Part shown: piece by piece, positions 1 through 11,617 of the stretch
Position numbering within the stretch: the stretch's first letter is position 1
Layout: every line of letters begins with the position of its first letter
Assembly: GCA_946811695.1 (NCBI GenBank)
Contig: OX328123.1
Span: 122,694,429-122,758,428, forward strand
Direction: 5' to 3'
From: Gonocerus acuteangulatus
Lineage: Eukaryota; Arthropoda; Insecta; Hemiptera; Coreidae
DNA: 64,000 nucleotides
The notes under the pieces: model-generated
Told to the model about the DNA's origin: nothing
The model's database searches: none
What the model saw: only the letters and a program-made list of their open reading frames with translations
Translations under genes and position numbers: made by a program

Positions 1-827
1 CCATTTTTTTTTTTAATTTTTCCTTCTCTTCTGGTAAATGAAATTTTTGGCGTACATTTTTTATACCTTCCGTTTTTTTTGTTTGGATTTTGTAAGATCC
101 AAACTTCAAAAGTTCCCTTTTCGATGCGAGCATTTTTTTCTGAAAATCAGTTATCATTTTTAAATTGGCAGATTCTGGCAGCTAATTCTTGCTTTTCCAA
201 TTCAATACTTAATTGACAAATAAGAAAAAATTAAAACTAGACCGGACAGCAATAGTTCTGTACCATAATCACTTACCAATAAGGGTATTACAAATCGCAT
301 CGTGTAAAGCAAATATTAATGGTAATTTATTATGATAAATAATGAAAGACGATCATACTTACCTTTCTGAAACATGAAATAAATTTGTAGTACTGACAAA
401 TCATTTTTGTATCTGTAGTATTCATTCAAAGACGGAGTAATAAAGTTTGCAGCATGACATACCCTAATATAAACAACCCGTAATCCCTAAATTTTGACGT
501 ATTTGAGCCGACTTATTCTTGTTTTGTAATCTATATACTATCTAGGAAAATACTGCAAGGTCCATTTAAAGATTTGTTTTCACGAATTTTTCATTTTGTC
601 CAGCTAGATCAGTTAAAAATACCACTGTGCTCCGGTCTGTGAAGGTTTGGTTGCCCAGGCACCAGCAAGCAAATCTTCTATAAAGATCTGGCAGCCAGTC
701 TCCTGGCTAAAAATACCCAACCATGCGATATAAAGATCTACCAACCATGCGGCCTGAATGACCCTATAGTGTTCGAATTGCCGTAAAACACAAAGAAAAA
801 AAATACAAATTATATTCATATTATTTA
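1..827. other. AT-rich stretch, nothing recognised
   Basis: No coding, RNA or repeat signal that I can support is visible on either strand. Short open frames here lack recognisable domains and show no splice-site support. Confidence 0.5.
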
Positions 828-1500
828 AAATTAATAATAATAATAATATGTCTTTATTTATATATGTACAAATATTAATAATTTTATTTAAAATTACAAT
901 TATTTTAATAGATATTTACATATGATTTTTCGTTGGCTCTATTTACAGTTACACTCTATCAAGGATTGGCTTTTATGGAGTTTGGTGCCTTCAAATCTTG
1001 TTAAGAAGATTGATTTCTTTTAATAGTTGGGTAATTATATGTATAGACGCGGGTGAGTCTTGTAGGGCTTGTGCTGTGGATCGGGGTATTTTGTAGGTTC
1101 CAAATTTTCTTTTGAATTTTCTGCATTCCGCTCTGATATGTTGTATTGTTAGGGGGCTTTACAAGAATCAAAGTTAGGGTGAGGTTGCTTTGTTATTAAG
1201 GGGATGTGAGTCAATGCGTAGCCTTGTAACAGCCACTCTCTCTGTGCTTGCCCGTGGTTCTACTGTCCTTTTTATCATTTTTACCTAATTTGTCATGGGT
1301 ATCTCGTCCCACATTGATTGCCACCTCCCACGTACGCTCCTTTTCAGCCACGCAATGAAGTTATTTTCTTCTTACACCTGTAAAGCTGGGGAGTTCATGT
1401 TTGCAGCATCTTTAGCTGCTCGGTCAGCTTCCTCGTTTTCTGGTATGCCAGAGTGCCTGGAGTCCACAGTAAACGTAAATTTTTTTTTGGAGGGAACATT
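828..1500 (-). pseudogene. decayed non-LTR retrotransposon 3' end (RNase H and tail)
   Basis: Read on the minus strand, the translation has an RNase H-like stretch, DSRHSGIPENEEADRAAKDA, which matches the conserved H-x-GI-x-x-N-E-x-AD-x-x-A block of I/Jockey-superfamily ORF2 proteins. It continues into the usual C-terminal segment (TRLRID..., then PLTIQHIRAECRKF, resembling the terminal zinc-finger region). At least two stop codons and one frameshift interrupt it, so it is dead. Downstream in sense lies a short (TTA)n tract at about 831-850, the simple-repeat tail type used by I-like elements. The exact 5' truncation point is not visible. Family clade is inferred, not proven. Confidence 0.7.
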
Positions 1501-1807
1501 TGCAAAGAAAATAACGTTTGTTCATATTTCTCTCTGCGTGCATGTAGGTCGCTACAATATTTGTCGATAGTTAATTTTCTTTAGCACGCTCGGTTCTTAA
1601 TTTTATTAGAATTGAATAAAACAAATTACAAATACTAAAGCAAAGAAAATTCGTGTTCTAATGCGAAAAATAGCGGGTTTTCTGAAGAACCTTTAGAAGG
1701 TAATATTTCTGGAACGAAGTGAGATAGAAATGTGTGGTTGGTGTTGTTGGATTACATTTTTTGTCTAGTTTTACCACCTGGAGTATTGTAATTAATTTGC
1801 GATACAC

Positions 1808-1811
<4 letters not shown>

Positions 1812-1863
<52 letters not shown>
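1812..1863. repeat. (TA)n microsatellite
   Basis: About 26 perfect TA dinucleotides. Open frames reading through it encode only Tyr-Ile repeats and are not genes. Confidence 0.97.
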
Positions 1864-1864
<1 letters not shown>

Positions 1865-2978
1865 CAAAACCGTAAACTGTGCTGTTTATGTGTGTGTAAA
1901 CTGTAAAGGCCTTATAGTTCAACAATTTTTATATTTCTATTTTGACAACATTCTTCATTTTCCTTAGTGTTGTGCGCCAGTTCCCGACAGTCACCTACGT
2001 AACCAGTATGTCTGGTTAATACGTTTTAAAATTAATATTAAATGTCATCCATTATTTTAAGAAAAATAAAATACTCTGCAAGTTTTAAATCACCCTGAAC
2101 GGAAACGTATCGGGAAGAAAATCAATTAGCCGAAGAAGCAGTGCATAGAACTATTAATAATAATGAAAAAAGAACATATTTTAGAATTAATTTCAGAAAT
2201 ATTATTTCTCTTAAGAGGCCAAAGAGCTAGAACGGAATTTGATTCACTCTTTCAAATCTGTTCTGCTGTTAATAATGGCCACCATTAATACGAAAATAAA
2301 TATTCAGTAACAGAGAGCTTGAAAATAATTTGTTTCACATTTATTAGATAAACGCTTGTAATTGAGTACACAGTTTTAATTAGCTAATTTAAATTTTAAA
2401 AGAGGGTAAATAATTATATCACTGACAATGAAGTGGAAAGGGTAATAATTAATTAAGGAATATAAGCATTTCCAAGGATTTTAAGTAAAAACACGACAAA
2501 TTAAAACAAATAAGAGTTTATATGTGTAGTGTTTATTTTGCTCCCTTATTTCTTCTACAAACTATACAATAATTTGATTTGTTTTTATCATACGTGATTA
2601 GTATCAACAATGTTATATGCGGATTATCATGATTGTTATATTGATCAAAAAAATTAATTTCGTTTAGAGCCTGCTGCTCAAATTCAGGAACTCAAATATG
2701 CTTTAGGTCAATCCGACAAACCTATATAATGTACTCTATAACATACAGTCTTATTGTTCGTACATGGTCACCTAGCGGAAACCCAGCGGACAGCGCGAAC
2801 GCCAGGGGACACTTGTTTCTGGCTCTTTTTTGTAACGTTTTTTATTTCAGTTTAGTCATCGCGAAAGCATATTTATGCTAAAATATTTATATTACAACAA
2901 TGTGAAAAGAGGATAATACTATTATTGCAAAGAGTCTCCGGTAGTGAATTCTATTGGTTAACGAACTTGACCATTAGA

Positions 2979-2981
<3 letters not shown>
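1864..2981. other. AT-rich stretch, nothing recognised
   Basis: No domain, RNA or terminal-repeat signal was seen on either strand. Confidence 0.45.

Positions 2982-3030
<49 letters not shown>
2982..3030. repeat. (TA)n microsatellite, left flank of inserted element
   Basis: A perfect TA tract that ends exactly at the left terminal inverted repeat of the following element. A matching TA tract follows the right terminus. Confidence 0.95.
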
Positions 3031-3034
<4 letters not shown>

Positions 3035-4172
3035 GAAGGTGTTGTACCTTTGACCACTTTGCACAATTGAATTTTTTTTAGCTTGAATATTCAGGCTAAA
3101 TTCATTTTTTTTTTATTTCATTGTAAATAGTATTCTATTGTTTATCATATTTAATTTTTTCAAGGTTCTAACTTTACATTTAATATTTTTTATTAATTTT
3201 TAAAAAAATAATCGTACAGTGGTCAAAGGTATAACATGTAGTTGTACCTTTGACCATGGGGTGTTGTACCTCTGACCACGTAAAAACAACACAGCAGTGC
3301 AGAAAAAAAAAATTATATTGAGTAATATTATAATTAATCGTAAGTTTAATAAATACAGGACATGGATGTAAGCATAATAAAAAGCTATTATTGAAATTAT
3401 GTTGTGCTTAATATGCTGAAAAATCCAGCCCAATCGATAATCGTTTTAACTGTCAAGCAGATCCACTAGCAATAGTAGGGTATGGAAGTTAAGCCACAAT
3501 GTCTTCAACATCAATATCATACAAATTTTCATCTTCTCGTTTACAAAACTTGTTATTAAAGTTTGCTTTTTCAAATATTAGATCTTAAACATTGGACATT
3601 TAATACCACATATCTCTGCTACTAAATATGTAATAGTCTTTTTACTTTTATTTTTAACAAGTATAAAGTTACCTTTTTCCAAATCATATTTTTCAAATTG
3701 TTGCTGGTCATCGACCTAACTCAAGACATTTATCAGACAGATCAACGTCACTTTCTCCTGAAGAAATTTCAGTGGTCAAAGGTACAACAGCTAGTCGTGG
3801 TCAGAGCACCCTGGTAGTGTAAATTAAAATGCGTGCTAAAAATTTTAGGGTTAAGATAAATCAATTTCAGAAGCTACACCATGTTTGTTATTGTAAAAGC
3901 TACTTTATCAAATGATTTCCATCTAAAAAGACATAATACCAAAAATATTATGAGGCAAAACGTCATCAATAAACAACTTACATTTTTATGATAGAAATGG
4001 ATAAGTATTTTTTGCAAGAATCCTCTTTGACTTGAATAATCCAAAGTAGGTTACACAAGCCCTCTAGGGAAGGAGCTAAACACTAATTACACCAAAATTT
4101 ATAAAATGTTTCTACGTGCCGCGACAGCCTCAGTGGTCAAAGGTACAAGACGGTCAGATGTACAACACCTTC

Positions 4173-4176
<4 letters not shown>
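3031..4176. mobile_element. non-autonomous TA-target element with inverted termini
   Basis: The left end AGGGGAAGGTGTTGTAC and the right end GTACAACACCTTCCCCT are perfect inverted repeats of 17 bp, extended with mismatches to about 25 bp. A subterminal motif resembling GTGGTCAAAGGTACAAC recurs in both orientations (about 3041, 3222, 3244, 3774 and 4133). Both ends abut (TA)n, consistent with a TA target duplication of Tc1/mariner type. No transposase is encoded; the interior is AT-rich and has no long open frame. The class is inferred from ends and target only. Confidence 0.75.

Positions 4177-4227
<51 letters not shown>
4177..4227. repeat. (TA)n microsatellite, right flank of inserted element
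   Basis: A TA tract directly abutting the right inverted repeat of the 3031-4176 element. With the tract at 2982-3030 it probably represents one ancestral microsatellite split by the insertion. Confidence 0.95.
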
Positions 4228-4235
<8 letters not shown>

Positions 4236-4836
4236 GCAAATGAAATGAATTTTACTTCTTACATTTGTATGGTATGTAGTTTGTTTTGTCGAAGATCAAA
4301 AATATATTTGTTGTTAGCAGCCGAATTTGATCAAAACAATAATTCTCAAAACAAACTTTACAACCGTTCAGTGCAATTGAATAGTTCCTCACTCCTAATG
4401 GATCGATTTCATCAATTTTCGACAAGCATTTCTTGAGTACGATGTAACCCGAGCTTTGTTGCCATCAACCAAAAATGAATGGTAAATATGGATGAATTAA
4501 TTATTTTGGACCTGGGGAAACCCACTTTCCAAATGGGCATATTTTGATGGTTTTCGAAACTCGTTCAATCGTTCGTTATGTAAATGCACTGTAGAAAGTT
4601 TCGTGGCGAAAAATATATGTAACATTTTGAGAAAAATTCTTTCAGAGGTGAAAAAGCCTCATTCCTTCGGAAAATGGCCACAAAGAATGATTTTTATTAC
4701 TCTTTAAATTAATCTCGAAACATATTAAAATCGAGAAAAGTTTCGTGGTTATAAACTTCTTTCCCCCTTGAAAAGAAAGTTAATTTAAAAAAAAAGATGG
4801 ATATTAAATTGGAACAGTTAAGGAATACTCGGGTAA

Positions 4837-4875
<39 letters not shown>

Positions 4876-5585
4876 CTTTTTTAATATATAAAACCTTTCG
4901 AAGATTTTTATCTACATATCAACAAAACGGGAGAAAATATCAGTTGCTGATGAAGGTTGATACAGGAGACGATAAGTAGTGTGCAACTCGCCATTCATGA
5001 TTGCTATTTGTGAATGAGAAGAGAGTACTCCAGCTGCAATTCCGCTAATGGTCTCCCATGAATGGGGACTTCCTTTGAACGGGGGACTCAAATCGAGAAC
5101 CGGAAAATTGTTTCCTCCCAACGCTCTCACTGGCTCTACTTCAATCTGGTCAAACTCTAGCCAAATTGAAATATTTTTTATATAAACCCCTTACACTAAA
5201 ATTACTCATGTTTTTTTAGGAAGTTAGGAAGCTGTATCATTTTTTAAACGACTTAAATTATTTTATTTATTGAATTTTAACTTTTAAATAACACAGATTT
5301 ATGGTTACTAACTACTTCTAGCCAGCGACCAAGCCATAACACTTACAGCCACTGGAAAATACTGTTATAATAAATTAATTGATCACTTTTATCAATCACC
5401 GAAGGAGCTATTAACGCTATATAGCTATAGGAGTTATATATATATACATATATTTATTATTACATTGTGATATAATACATTATTTTGTATATATTTTGTA
5501 TTCTTGCACTTACATTCATTAAAACTTGTTGTTAACTATTGGCTACCTTCAATTAAAAAATCGCATATAAATACATACATGCAGT
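4228..5585. other. repeat-derived sequence with a short unexplained higher-GC segment
   Basis: Between about 4490 and 4790 the text (for example ACTCGTTCAATC, then AAGTTTCGTGGCGAAAAA) resembles the units repeated at 53.6-54.3 kb and so is probably Helitron-like debris. A (TA)n run lies at 4845-4871. At about 4980-5160 a higher-GC stretch has a 72-codon minus-strand frame that I do not recognise. The rest is AT-rich with nothing visible. Confidence 0.4.
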
Positions 5586-6559
5586 CAGAGATGGGCATAA
5601 TTTTATTTATAAATAAAAATACGAATTTATTCGTACTTTATACATTTGTGAATACGAATATAAATAAATTCGTACTTCATATATTTGTGAATACGAATAT
5701 AAATAAATTCGTATTCATAAGTGTGAATACGAATTTATTTTTATTCACATATATTAAATATAAAAATACAAATAAAATTTTATTCGCAAATTTTTCTGCG
5801 AATAAAAATAAATTCACAGAAAAAATTGTAAATAATCACAAAAAATGTGAATATTTACAAAAAATCAAGTGATTACAAAAAAAATCACATTAAAATATAC
5901 GAATAAAAATTTATTCACATTATAATTTGTGAATAAAAATTTATTCACAATAAAATTCGCATATAAATTATGAATTTCCTCGTATTAAGATGATATTACA
6001 AAAGTTATTGAAGGTGATTTTTTTTTTTTTTTTTTTTTTTTGATGGAGGTACAGATGACAAACTGTGTCCCTGCAGCATGGCTGGTGGTCCCGCGGCGGA
6101 CTCGGGGTAAACAAAAAATCTAGGCGCTAATAACCTAGACGTTAAATGCCTTAAAAAAAAAAAAAATCACCTTCATTAACTTTCGTAATATCATCTTAAT
6201 ACGAATAAATTCATGATTTATTTGCGAATTTTATTGTGAATAAATTTTTATTCACAAATTATAATGTGAATAAATTTTTATTCGTATATTTTAATGTGAT
6301 TTTTTTTCTAATCGCTTGATTTTTTGTAAATATTCACATTTTTTGTGATTATTTACAATTTTTTCTGTGAATTTATTTTTATTCGCAGAAAAATTTGCGA
6401 ATAAAATTTTATTTGTATTTTTATATTTAATATATGTGAATAAAAATAAATTCGTATTCACACTTATGAATACGAATTTATTTATATTCGTATTCACAAA
6501 TGTATAAAGTACGAATAAATTCGTATTTTTATTTATAAATAAAATTATGCCCATCTCTG
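5586..6559. mobile_element. hAT-type foldback element, complete
   Basis: The ends are CAGAGATGGGC and its complement GCCCATCTCTG, flanked by a perfect 8-bp target duplication CATGCAGT at 5578-5585 and 6560-6567. Eight-base duplications and CAG-type ends are typical of hAT transposons. Almost the whole 974 bp is one inverted repeat: each arm of roughly 430 bp is built of short AT-rich self-similar blocks (GAATAAAAATTTATTC-like), around a GC-rich core at about 6037-6130. No transposase is present. The long open frames in the arms are by-products of low-complexity sequence. Other copies lie at 21.7, 36.4 and 56.2 kb. Confidence 0.92.
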
Positions 6560-6600
6560 CATGCAGTTTATATATACATATATAGAAAATGAATTATTTA

Positions 6601-7081
6601 GGTTGCTATTTCTGTCCACTTTATGTCACTGGTTTACTCTATTAGACTACATTAATTATGATCGGGTGCTACTATTTTTAGGTTGCTATTTCTGTCCACT
6701 TTATGTCACTGGTTTACTCTACTAGACTACATTAATTATGATCGGGTGCTACTATTTTTAGGTTGCTATTTCTGTCCACTTTATGTCACTGGTTTACTCT
6801 ACTAGGCTACATTAATTATGATCGGGTGCTACTATTTTTTAGGTTGCTATTTCTGTCCACTTTATGTCACTGGTTTACTCTACTAGGCTACATTAATTAT
6901 GATCGGGTGCTACTATTTTTAGGTTGCTATTTCTGTCCACTTTATGTCACTGGTTTACTCTACTAGGCTACATTAATTATGATCGGGTGCTACTATTTTT
7001 AGGTTGCTATTTCTGTCCACTTTATGTCACTGGTTTACTCTACTAGGCTACATTAATTATGATCGGGTGCTACTATTTTTT
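6601..7081. repeat. 80-bp tandem satellite, six units
   Basis: Units start at 6601, 6681, 6761, 6842, 6922 and 7002. Each begins GGTTGCTATTTCTGTCCACT and ends CTACTATTTTTA. Units differ by one or two bases (GACTAC versus GGCTAC, and one extra T in the third), which suggests recent expansion. No function is visible. Confidence 0.98.
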
Positions 7082-7539
7082 TCTCGCAGTACAATTCATT
7101 TCTTAATATCCAGATATAAGGAAGAAAAACACTGTTTTAATAAGCAAAAGTAGTTAGGCGTCGGTGATAGATGATGATAAATGCCAAAATCAGCCAAAAT
7201 ACGATCATTTTGGGCTTCATCTTAATTATATACACTTGAAATGAGTATGCATTAAGTACAGATTTACATTTATATTTATAATATGTATACATAATATAAT
7301 ATAATAATAATAATATAATATAATTAGCGGATATATCTGACTTTGTTTCTTCTATCAGTTCTGCATAGATGTTCCTTTGGTTATATGTCCTCTCAGTAAG
7401 ATTTGGATGCTCCTGGTGCTATTAACACGGATCTGTATGGTGAGGGCAGCACGCCTCCAGTGCTACTGACACAGATCTGTGATTCTCAACTGTCACTGCT
7501 ATATTTAATTATTTAACTACGAATTTCAGGACGGGTTAT
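7082..7539. other. AT-rich stretch, nothing recognised
   Basis: It contains a short (TAATA)n-like tract at about 7280-7325. No gene or terminal repeats were seen. Confidence 0.4.
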
Positions 7540-7680
7540 CTATAGGTTACCACCCTCTTCTAGCCAGAATAGGGCTAATGCCTTTTCTTTTTTCTAAAGA
7601 ATAGCCATCACCCCATAGTGGGAACCGAACCCACGACCCTTGGCTCACGCCTTAACCCTCACGGCCATCGGGATATAACA
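7540..7680 (-). mobile_element. tRNA-derived SINE head and body
   Basis: On the minus strand the segment starts with a tRNA-like promoter: box A resembling TGGCCGTGAGGGTTAAGGCG and box B GTGGGTTCGGTTCCCAC. A body containing AGCCCTATTCTGGCTAGAAG follows. Spacing of the boxes fits a tRNA-derived polymerase III promoter. The sequence cannot form a full tRNA cloverleaf, so this is a SINE rather than a tRNA gene. The 3' limit is unclear; related text may continue to about 8060 on the + strand, past a C15 run at 7987-8001. Confidence 0.6.
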
Positions 7681-8328
7681 TATTTTTCTACCTAAGAACC
7701 GGCATTTAATTGTATCTAAATCAACAAGTAGACTCTTAGAATTGCCAGTAGATACAACCTCCTACGCAAGCTATGCCAGCTTTATGATTGTTAGTCTCCA
7801 GGCCTTTCAAGCGTTGCAAAAATAAACTCAGCACTGGGTGGTTGTTTAGCAACCAACCCTGCAGCATCTGATCGAGGTCATGCTATGCTCTGTTCAGCAA
7901 ACGGGTAAAGGCTAAGCTACCAAGAGCTCAAGTGTCAGGGGTCAAATCAGGGTTCAATAAACTTCCCACCCCTGAGGGATTTGTACCCCCCCCCCCCCCC
8001 CGTGGGTGTGCGTAGACTAGCCCGTGGGCCGAACTCCAGTCTGTAGAGGGATGACAGTACCGGCTTTGCTTTATTTCCGATTATTATTCAATCTTTGAAT
8101 TAAAAGAATAATTAATTCTCGGTTTTGCAGTTAATTATATTTAATTTTTAAGTGGTTCGTTTCTTTGGCGACTTGAATACTTCAAGATGGTACCTATATG
8201 GTCCAATGAACCAGCATTGTGATACAAATTTTGTTCTAAATGTCATAATTCATGTATTCAAATGAGGTTATATAATGTTCTGTAACTAAGAGAGTATTGA
8301 GTGTAATTCTTTCATTTCTTATGGAGAA
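7681..8328. other. unassigned, possibly more SINE-like debris
   Basis: A relatively GC-rich patch (7860-8060) with a poly-C run reads like the body of a repeat rather than a gene. No termini could be fixed. Confidence 0.35.
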
Positions 8329-9784
8329 CTAGCTGAATACCCGTGCTTCACCACGGCCGATAAGTATTTTTTATATTGAGTTAAATAAGATATGATCAAA
8401 ACTAACGCTACTACATAATTTTGTACAGCTTATTATTGCACGGACTAAAAAAATACAACAACCGCTTAAAAAGTTAGGTAAACAGAGACAAATACATGTT
8501 GAAAAGCATAAAACTAACAAATTTGAAGTTCTAAGCACTTATCTCTTCGATTGACATCGCCCCACCGAAAATTACAACAGAATCTTATTGTAGAGAATTT
8601 AGTAACCTTTCGAATAGCCGCCTTTCACTTACAACGAGTTCCCAACTGTTTTCGAGATATTTTAGAAAATATATTGAGATCCAAAATCTTTGTATCACCA
8701 TTCATACAATTTTTTTCATATACTTCGTTTCAGAAAATTATTTTTGAAAAGTATTTCTATCAATTTGTCCGGTAAATGGCTACGGAACTCGCTTAAAAAA
8801 TGGTTTCATTCGTTTTCCTACATTAAGGAATCTTTCGCACAAATTTCGCTCCAAAAACCATGTTCCAGTAAACGGATTCAACTGGTTAATGAAATTGACC
8901 TTTTAAATGAGAAGAAAAAAAAAAAGATTTTTTAAAAAGAAGATTTTTGTACCAAATGTTATCAAAATCGAACCACTTTTGAGCCGATGAGAAACTTCTT
9001 AATAATTCAAACCCCCTAAAAGTACTTAGACATTGGAAAATAAAAAAAAAAAACCTTTCTTAGAGAGGGTTTACATTCTAAACGTATTGTCCGTGCAAAA
9101 TTTCAAATTTTTGTGTCAAGTGGTTCGGGATATTATTACCTCGGATTGGCCATCACCAGGGCTCTATGAGGGACAAAATCACATTTTATTTCTAGTAATT
9201 CAAGGACTGCCATCATAGTGAAAATTAACCTCAATTAAAAATAATACTATGAAATAGATAATGTACGGTAACAGCTGTTCTGTTATCGTCCTAGCAACAC
9301 ATGCTGCCTTGGCTTGCCTGCTCTAACCAACTAAAACTTTAAACCCCCCTAATAATACTTAAAAATTCGAATATCAAAAAATCCTTTCTTAGTGAGTGCC
9401 TACGTTATATAGGGAGTGTCCATACAAAATTTTAAAATTTTCTGTCGAGTGGTTTGGGTTGGGGGATGATAGGTCAGTGAGTGAGTCAGTGAGTGAGTGA
9501 GTTAGTGGTATTTGACAAATATATCGTCGATACAAATGCAAACTAACGAATATGAAAAAATGCATCTTTCATTGTCCATCTTTAATAATTTCTGCTGGAC
9601 TTATTTACGGCAAATTCTCCAATCTGACTTCACTCTAATAAAGGGAAAGTATTCCACTATCAAAAGGTCAAATCTGCCGAATATTTGACTGTCCAAAAAA
9701 AAGTTATGAATAAATACTTTTCCACTATGAAAAGTGGTGATTTTCATATTCGTTAGTTTGCTTTTGTATCGACGATATAGTAGA
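8329..9784 (-). mobile_element. Helitron-like element interrupted by a MITE
   Basis: On the minus strand the 3' end reads CCGTG-loop-CACGG hairpin, then GTATTCAG, then CTAG followed by T. That is the Helitron 3' signature: a short hairpin about 10 nt before CTRR, inserted between A and T. The other end (minus strand) starts TCTACT at 9784 next to A. It lies beyond the 258-bp MITE at 9521-9778; removing the MITE joins sequence that matches the 5' end of the copy at 61923-62744 (CACTCACTGACTCAC-like repeats and CAAATAC). No Rep/helicase is encoded, so it is non-autonomous. Confidence 0.72.
9521..9778. mobile_element. 258-bp MITE with 38-bp inverted repeats, copy 1
   Basis: Termini read TATCGTCGATACAAATGCAA and the inverse, continuing into a block with AACTAACGAATATGAAAA for about 38 bp. 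Flanking TA suggests a Tc1/mariner-type TA duplication. The interior includes GGTCAAATCTGCCGAATATT. It has no coding capacity. A second copy in reverse orientation is at 40362-40618. This copy lies inside the end of a Helitron-like element, so it is younger than that insertion. Confidence 0.9.
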
Positions 9785-11124
9785 TTTAGTTTGTGTCATC
9801 TTATACAATCCGTAAGTAGGTGTGTGTATTCACCAACTGTTGTATTTTGATTCTACTCAATTTAGTGTCAATTAGTCGAGTCGAGCTGACTTTCCAATAA
9901 TTTATAAAAGTTTTATTAATTTCATGGGTCCTTTTGAAGTTAAGAAATCAGTTCCAACTAGAATGTGCTTGGATCATTCAATCGTATACCAGCTAAGTTT
10001 GACAATGACTCGTTGTCCGTAAGTAAAAATTTACAAGATGAGTCACAGTCGTAAAATTTGCTCTGGGGGTTAAGTGATCGCGTTAAAACATCGAAATTCT
10101 AAAAAATAATAAATATTTGGATAAGTGTATCTCAAATTGAATATTTTGTTCTTAATAATTTCACTTTCTCAAACATTATCCAAAGTTACCAAATGAATCT
10201 AACCTTTATTAAACGAGGAGCTTAGGGAAATATTTTCTGTCATTTTTGAGTATTCCGGAGGGTGGATTCCGCCAGTTTTTCTTTGTTTTTGCAACATCAG
10301 TACATATGAAAGGCTCGACAACCCAATTAATCTCTAGCTTTATAGTCTCTGTACTTTCTAGTATTGCACAAACGGAGCTTAGATAATGCTTTGTTAGATC
10401 GGATGATGAAAGCGGTCATGAGGAAATGTCCCACAAAGGACTTAGCTTACCAGAAATGGTTCTAATTCTGTTTCATTTTATGCTTCACTGAAAACTGTCT
10501 ATTCTTCAATTCCCTTCATTTATATAAGTTCCTAATCACATCTTTCTTCCTAAATAGAAATCGTCTAGCTTTCAGTTATTTTAAAAACTATATTTTAGTA
10601 AAACTATATTTTAATTTTATGCATTTATAAATAAACTGGACAAACTCTTGTCAACAAAAAAAAATATTAATCGTGAATTATGTAAAAAGAGTAATGGTCA
10701 AAGCACCTTATGGCAATAAGAAATAAATATTTTACTATTTGGAACAAAGAATTTAAGAAATTGTAGTACTCTAAGGGAAAATGGTTAAATTATGATAATT
10801 TACTATAAAATAATTTAATGTGGAATCTGGTATCACTCAATTACAGGAGAAAAGGGCAAAGCAACATACTGTCCACACATTTAGGGGAAATGACATATAA
10901 AAGACATAGGGTTCAGGAAATGGAATTTAAGGACAGACCATGCTCCCTTTTTCCAGCGGGGAGTGATGAGTCTCAGCGTGAATCATCGCCTGAGTGATGC
11001 GGGACAGCCACAATAGAACTAATTATTTATTACATTATTATATATTTATTGAATAATGTTCTCCCAGCTTAGGAGACAAAATACTTATTTTTTATGGAGA
11101 ATACCGAGTCGTTACTTTGAGTTG
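9785..11124. other. AT-rich stretch, nothing recognised
   Basis: No protein, RNA or repeat boundaries could be supported on either strand. Confidence 0.45.
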
Positions 11125-11316
11125 AGGCTGATTCATGCAAGACCGTGTCGGGTCCGGGCCGCGCCAAGGCCGGGGCCCAGCCGGGACACGGTTAAGCAAT
11201 CACACCAGCATTTTCAATGGACAGCCGAGTCCGTGTTTTTTGCGAGTGTGATTGCTTCACCGTGTCCCGTCCGTGGCCCGGCCCGGACCCGACACGGTCT
11301 AGCGTGAATCGGCCTT
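11125..11316. repeat. GC-rich palindromic MITE-like element
   Basis: The ends AGGCTGATTCATGC and GCGTGAATCGGCCTT are imperfect inverted repeats. They continue inward through GACCGTGTCGGGTCCGGGCC and later GTGTGATTGCTT-type pairing. The whole 192 bp can fold on itself, and its GC content is far above its surroundings. An 83-codon open frame spans it but is a by-product of the palindrome. No clear target duplication was found, so its class is unknown. Confidence 0.75.
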
Positions 11317-11617
11317 TAGTCTAAAAGTGTTACGTCTCTTAGTTGTCAATGTTAGTATAATTTAAGGTCAGCTGAGACAGTTATATGTCCAGTAGTTGTC
11401 ATTGTAGGAATGTTATCACCAAGTCTGAGCCTCGATGGTTCGCTTGAAGAAGTAATGCAAAGCTTAATGATAAGAATGGAGTACCTATTGGTTTATATAA
11501 ATCATCATAACAGATCTACAACGAATAAGATTATACAATATAATATGAAGTTATGGATAACAGTTTGTATTTTCATTCCAAACCATTTTTTTTTAATTAA
11601 AATTTATATTATTATTT
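11317..11617. other. AT-rich stretch, nothing recognised
   Basis: Only short unsupported open frames are visible. Confidence 0.4.

Noticed and set aside
1658..1967. Open frames encoding Tyr-Ile repeats across (TA)n
   Set aside because: Any TA tract gives an open Tyr-Ile frame; the same occurs at 4.2, 16.5, 38.8 and 58.7 kb. Not genes.
5504..6554. 122- and 87-codon frames in the foldback arms
   Set aside because: The two are near-identical because they are the two arms of one palindrome; low-complexity Asn/Lys/Phe composition with no domain.
5586..7081. CRISPR array
   Set aside because: Repeats at 6.6-7.1 kb are contiguous without unique spacers, and the sequence is clearly eukaryotic.
11056..11307. 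83-codon Arg/Pro-rich protein
   Set aside because: Coincides with the GC-rich palindrome; composition reflects the repeat.
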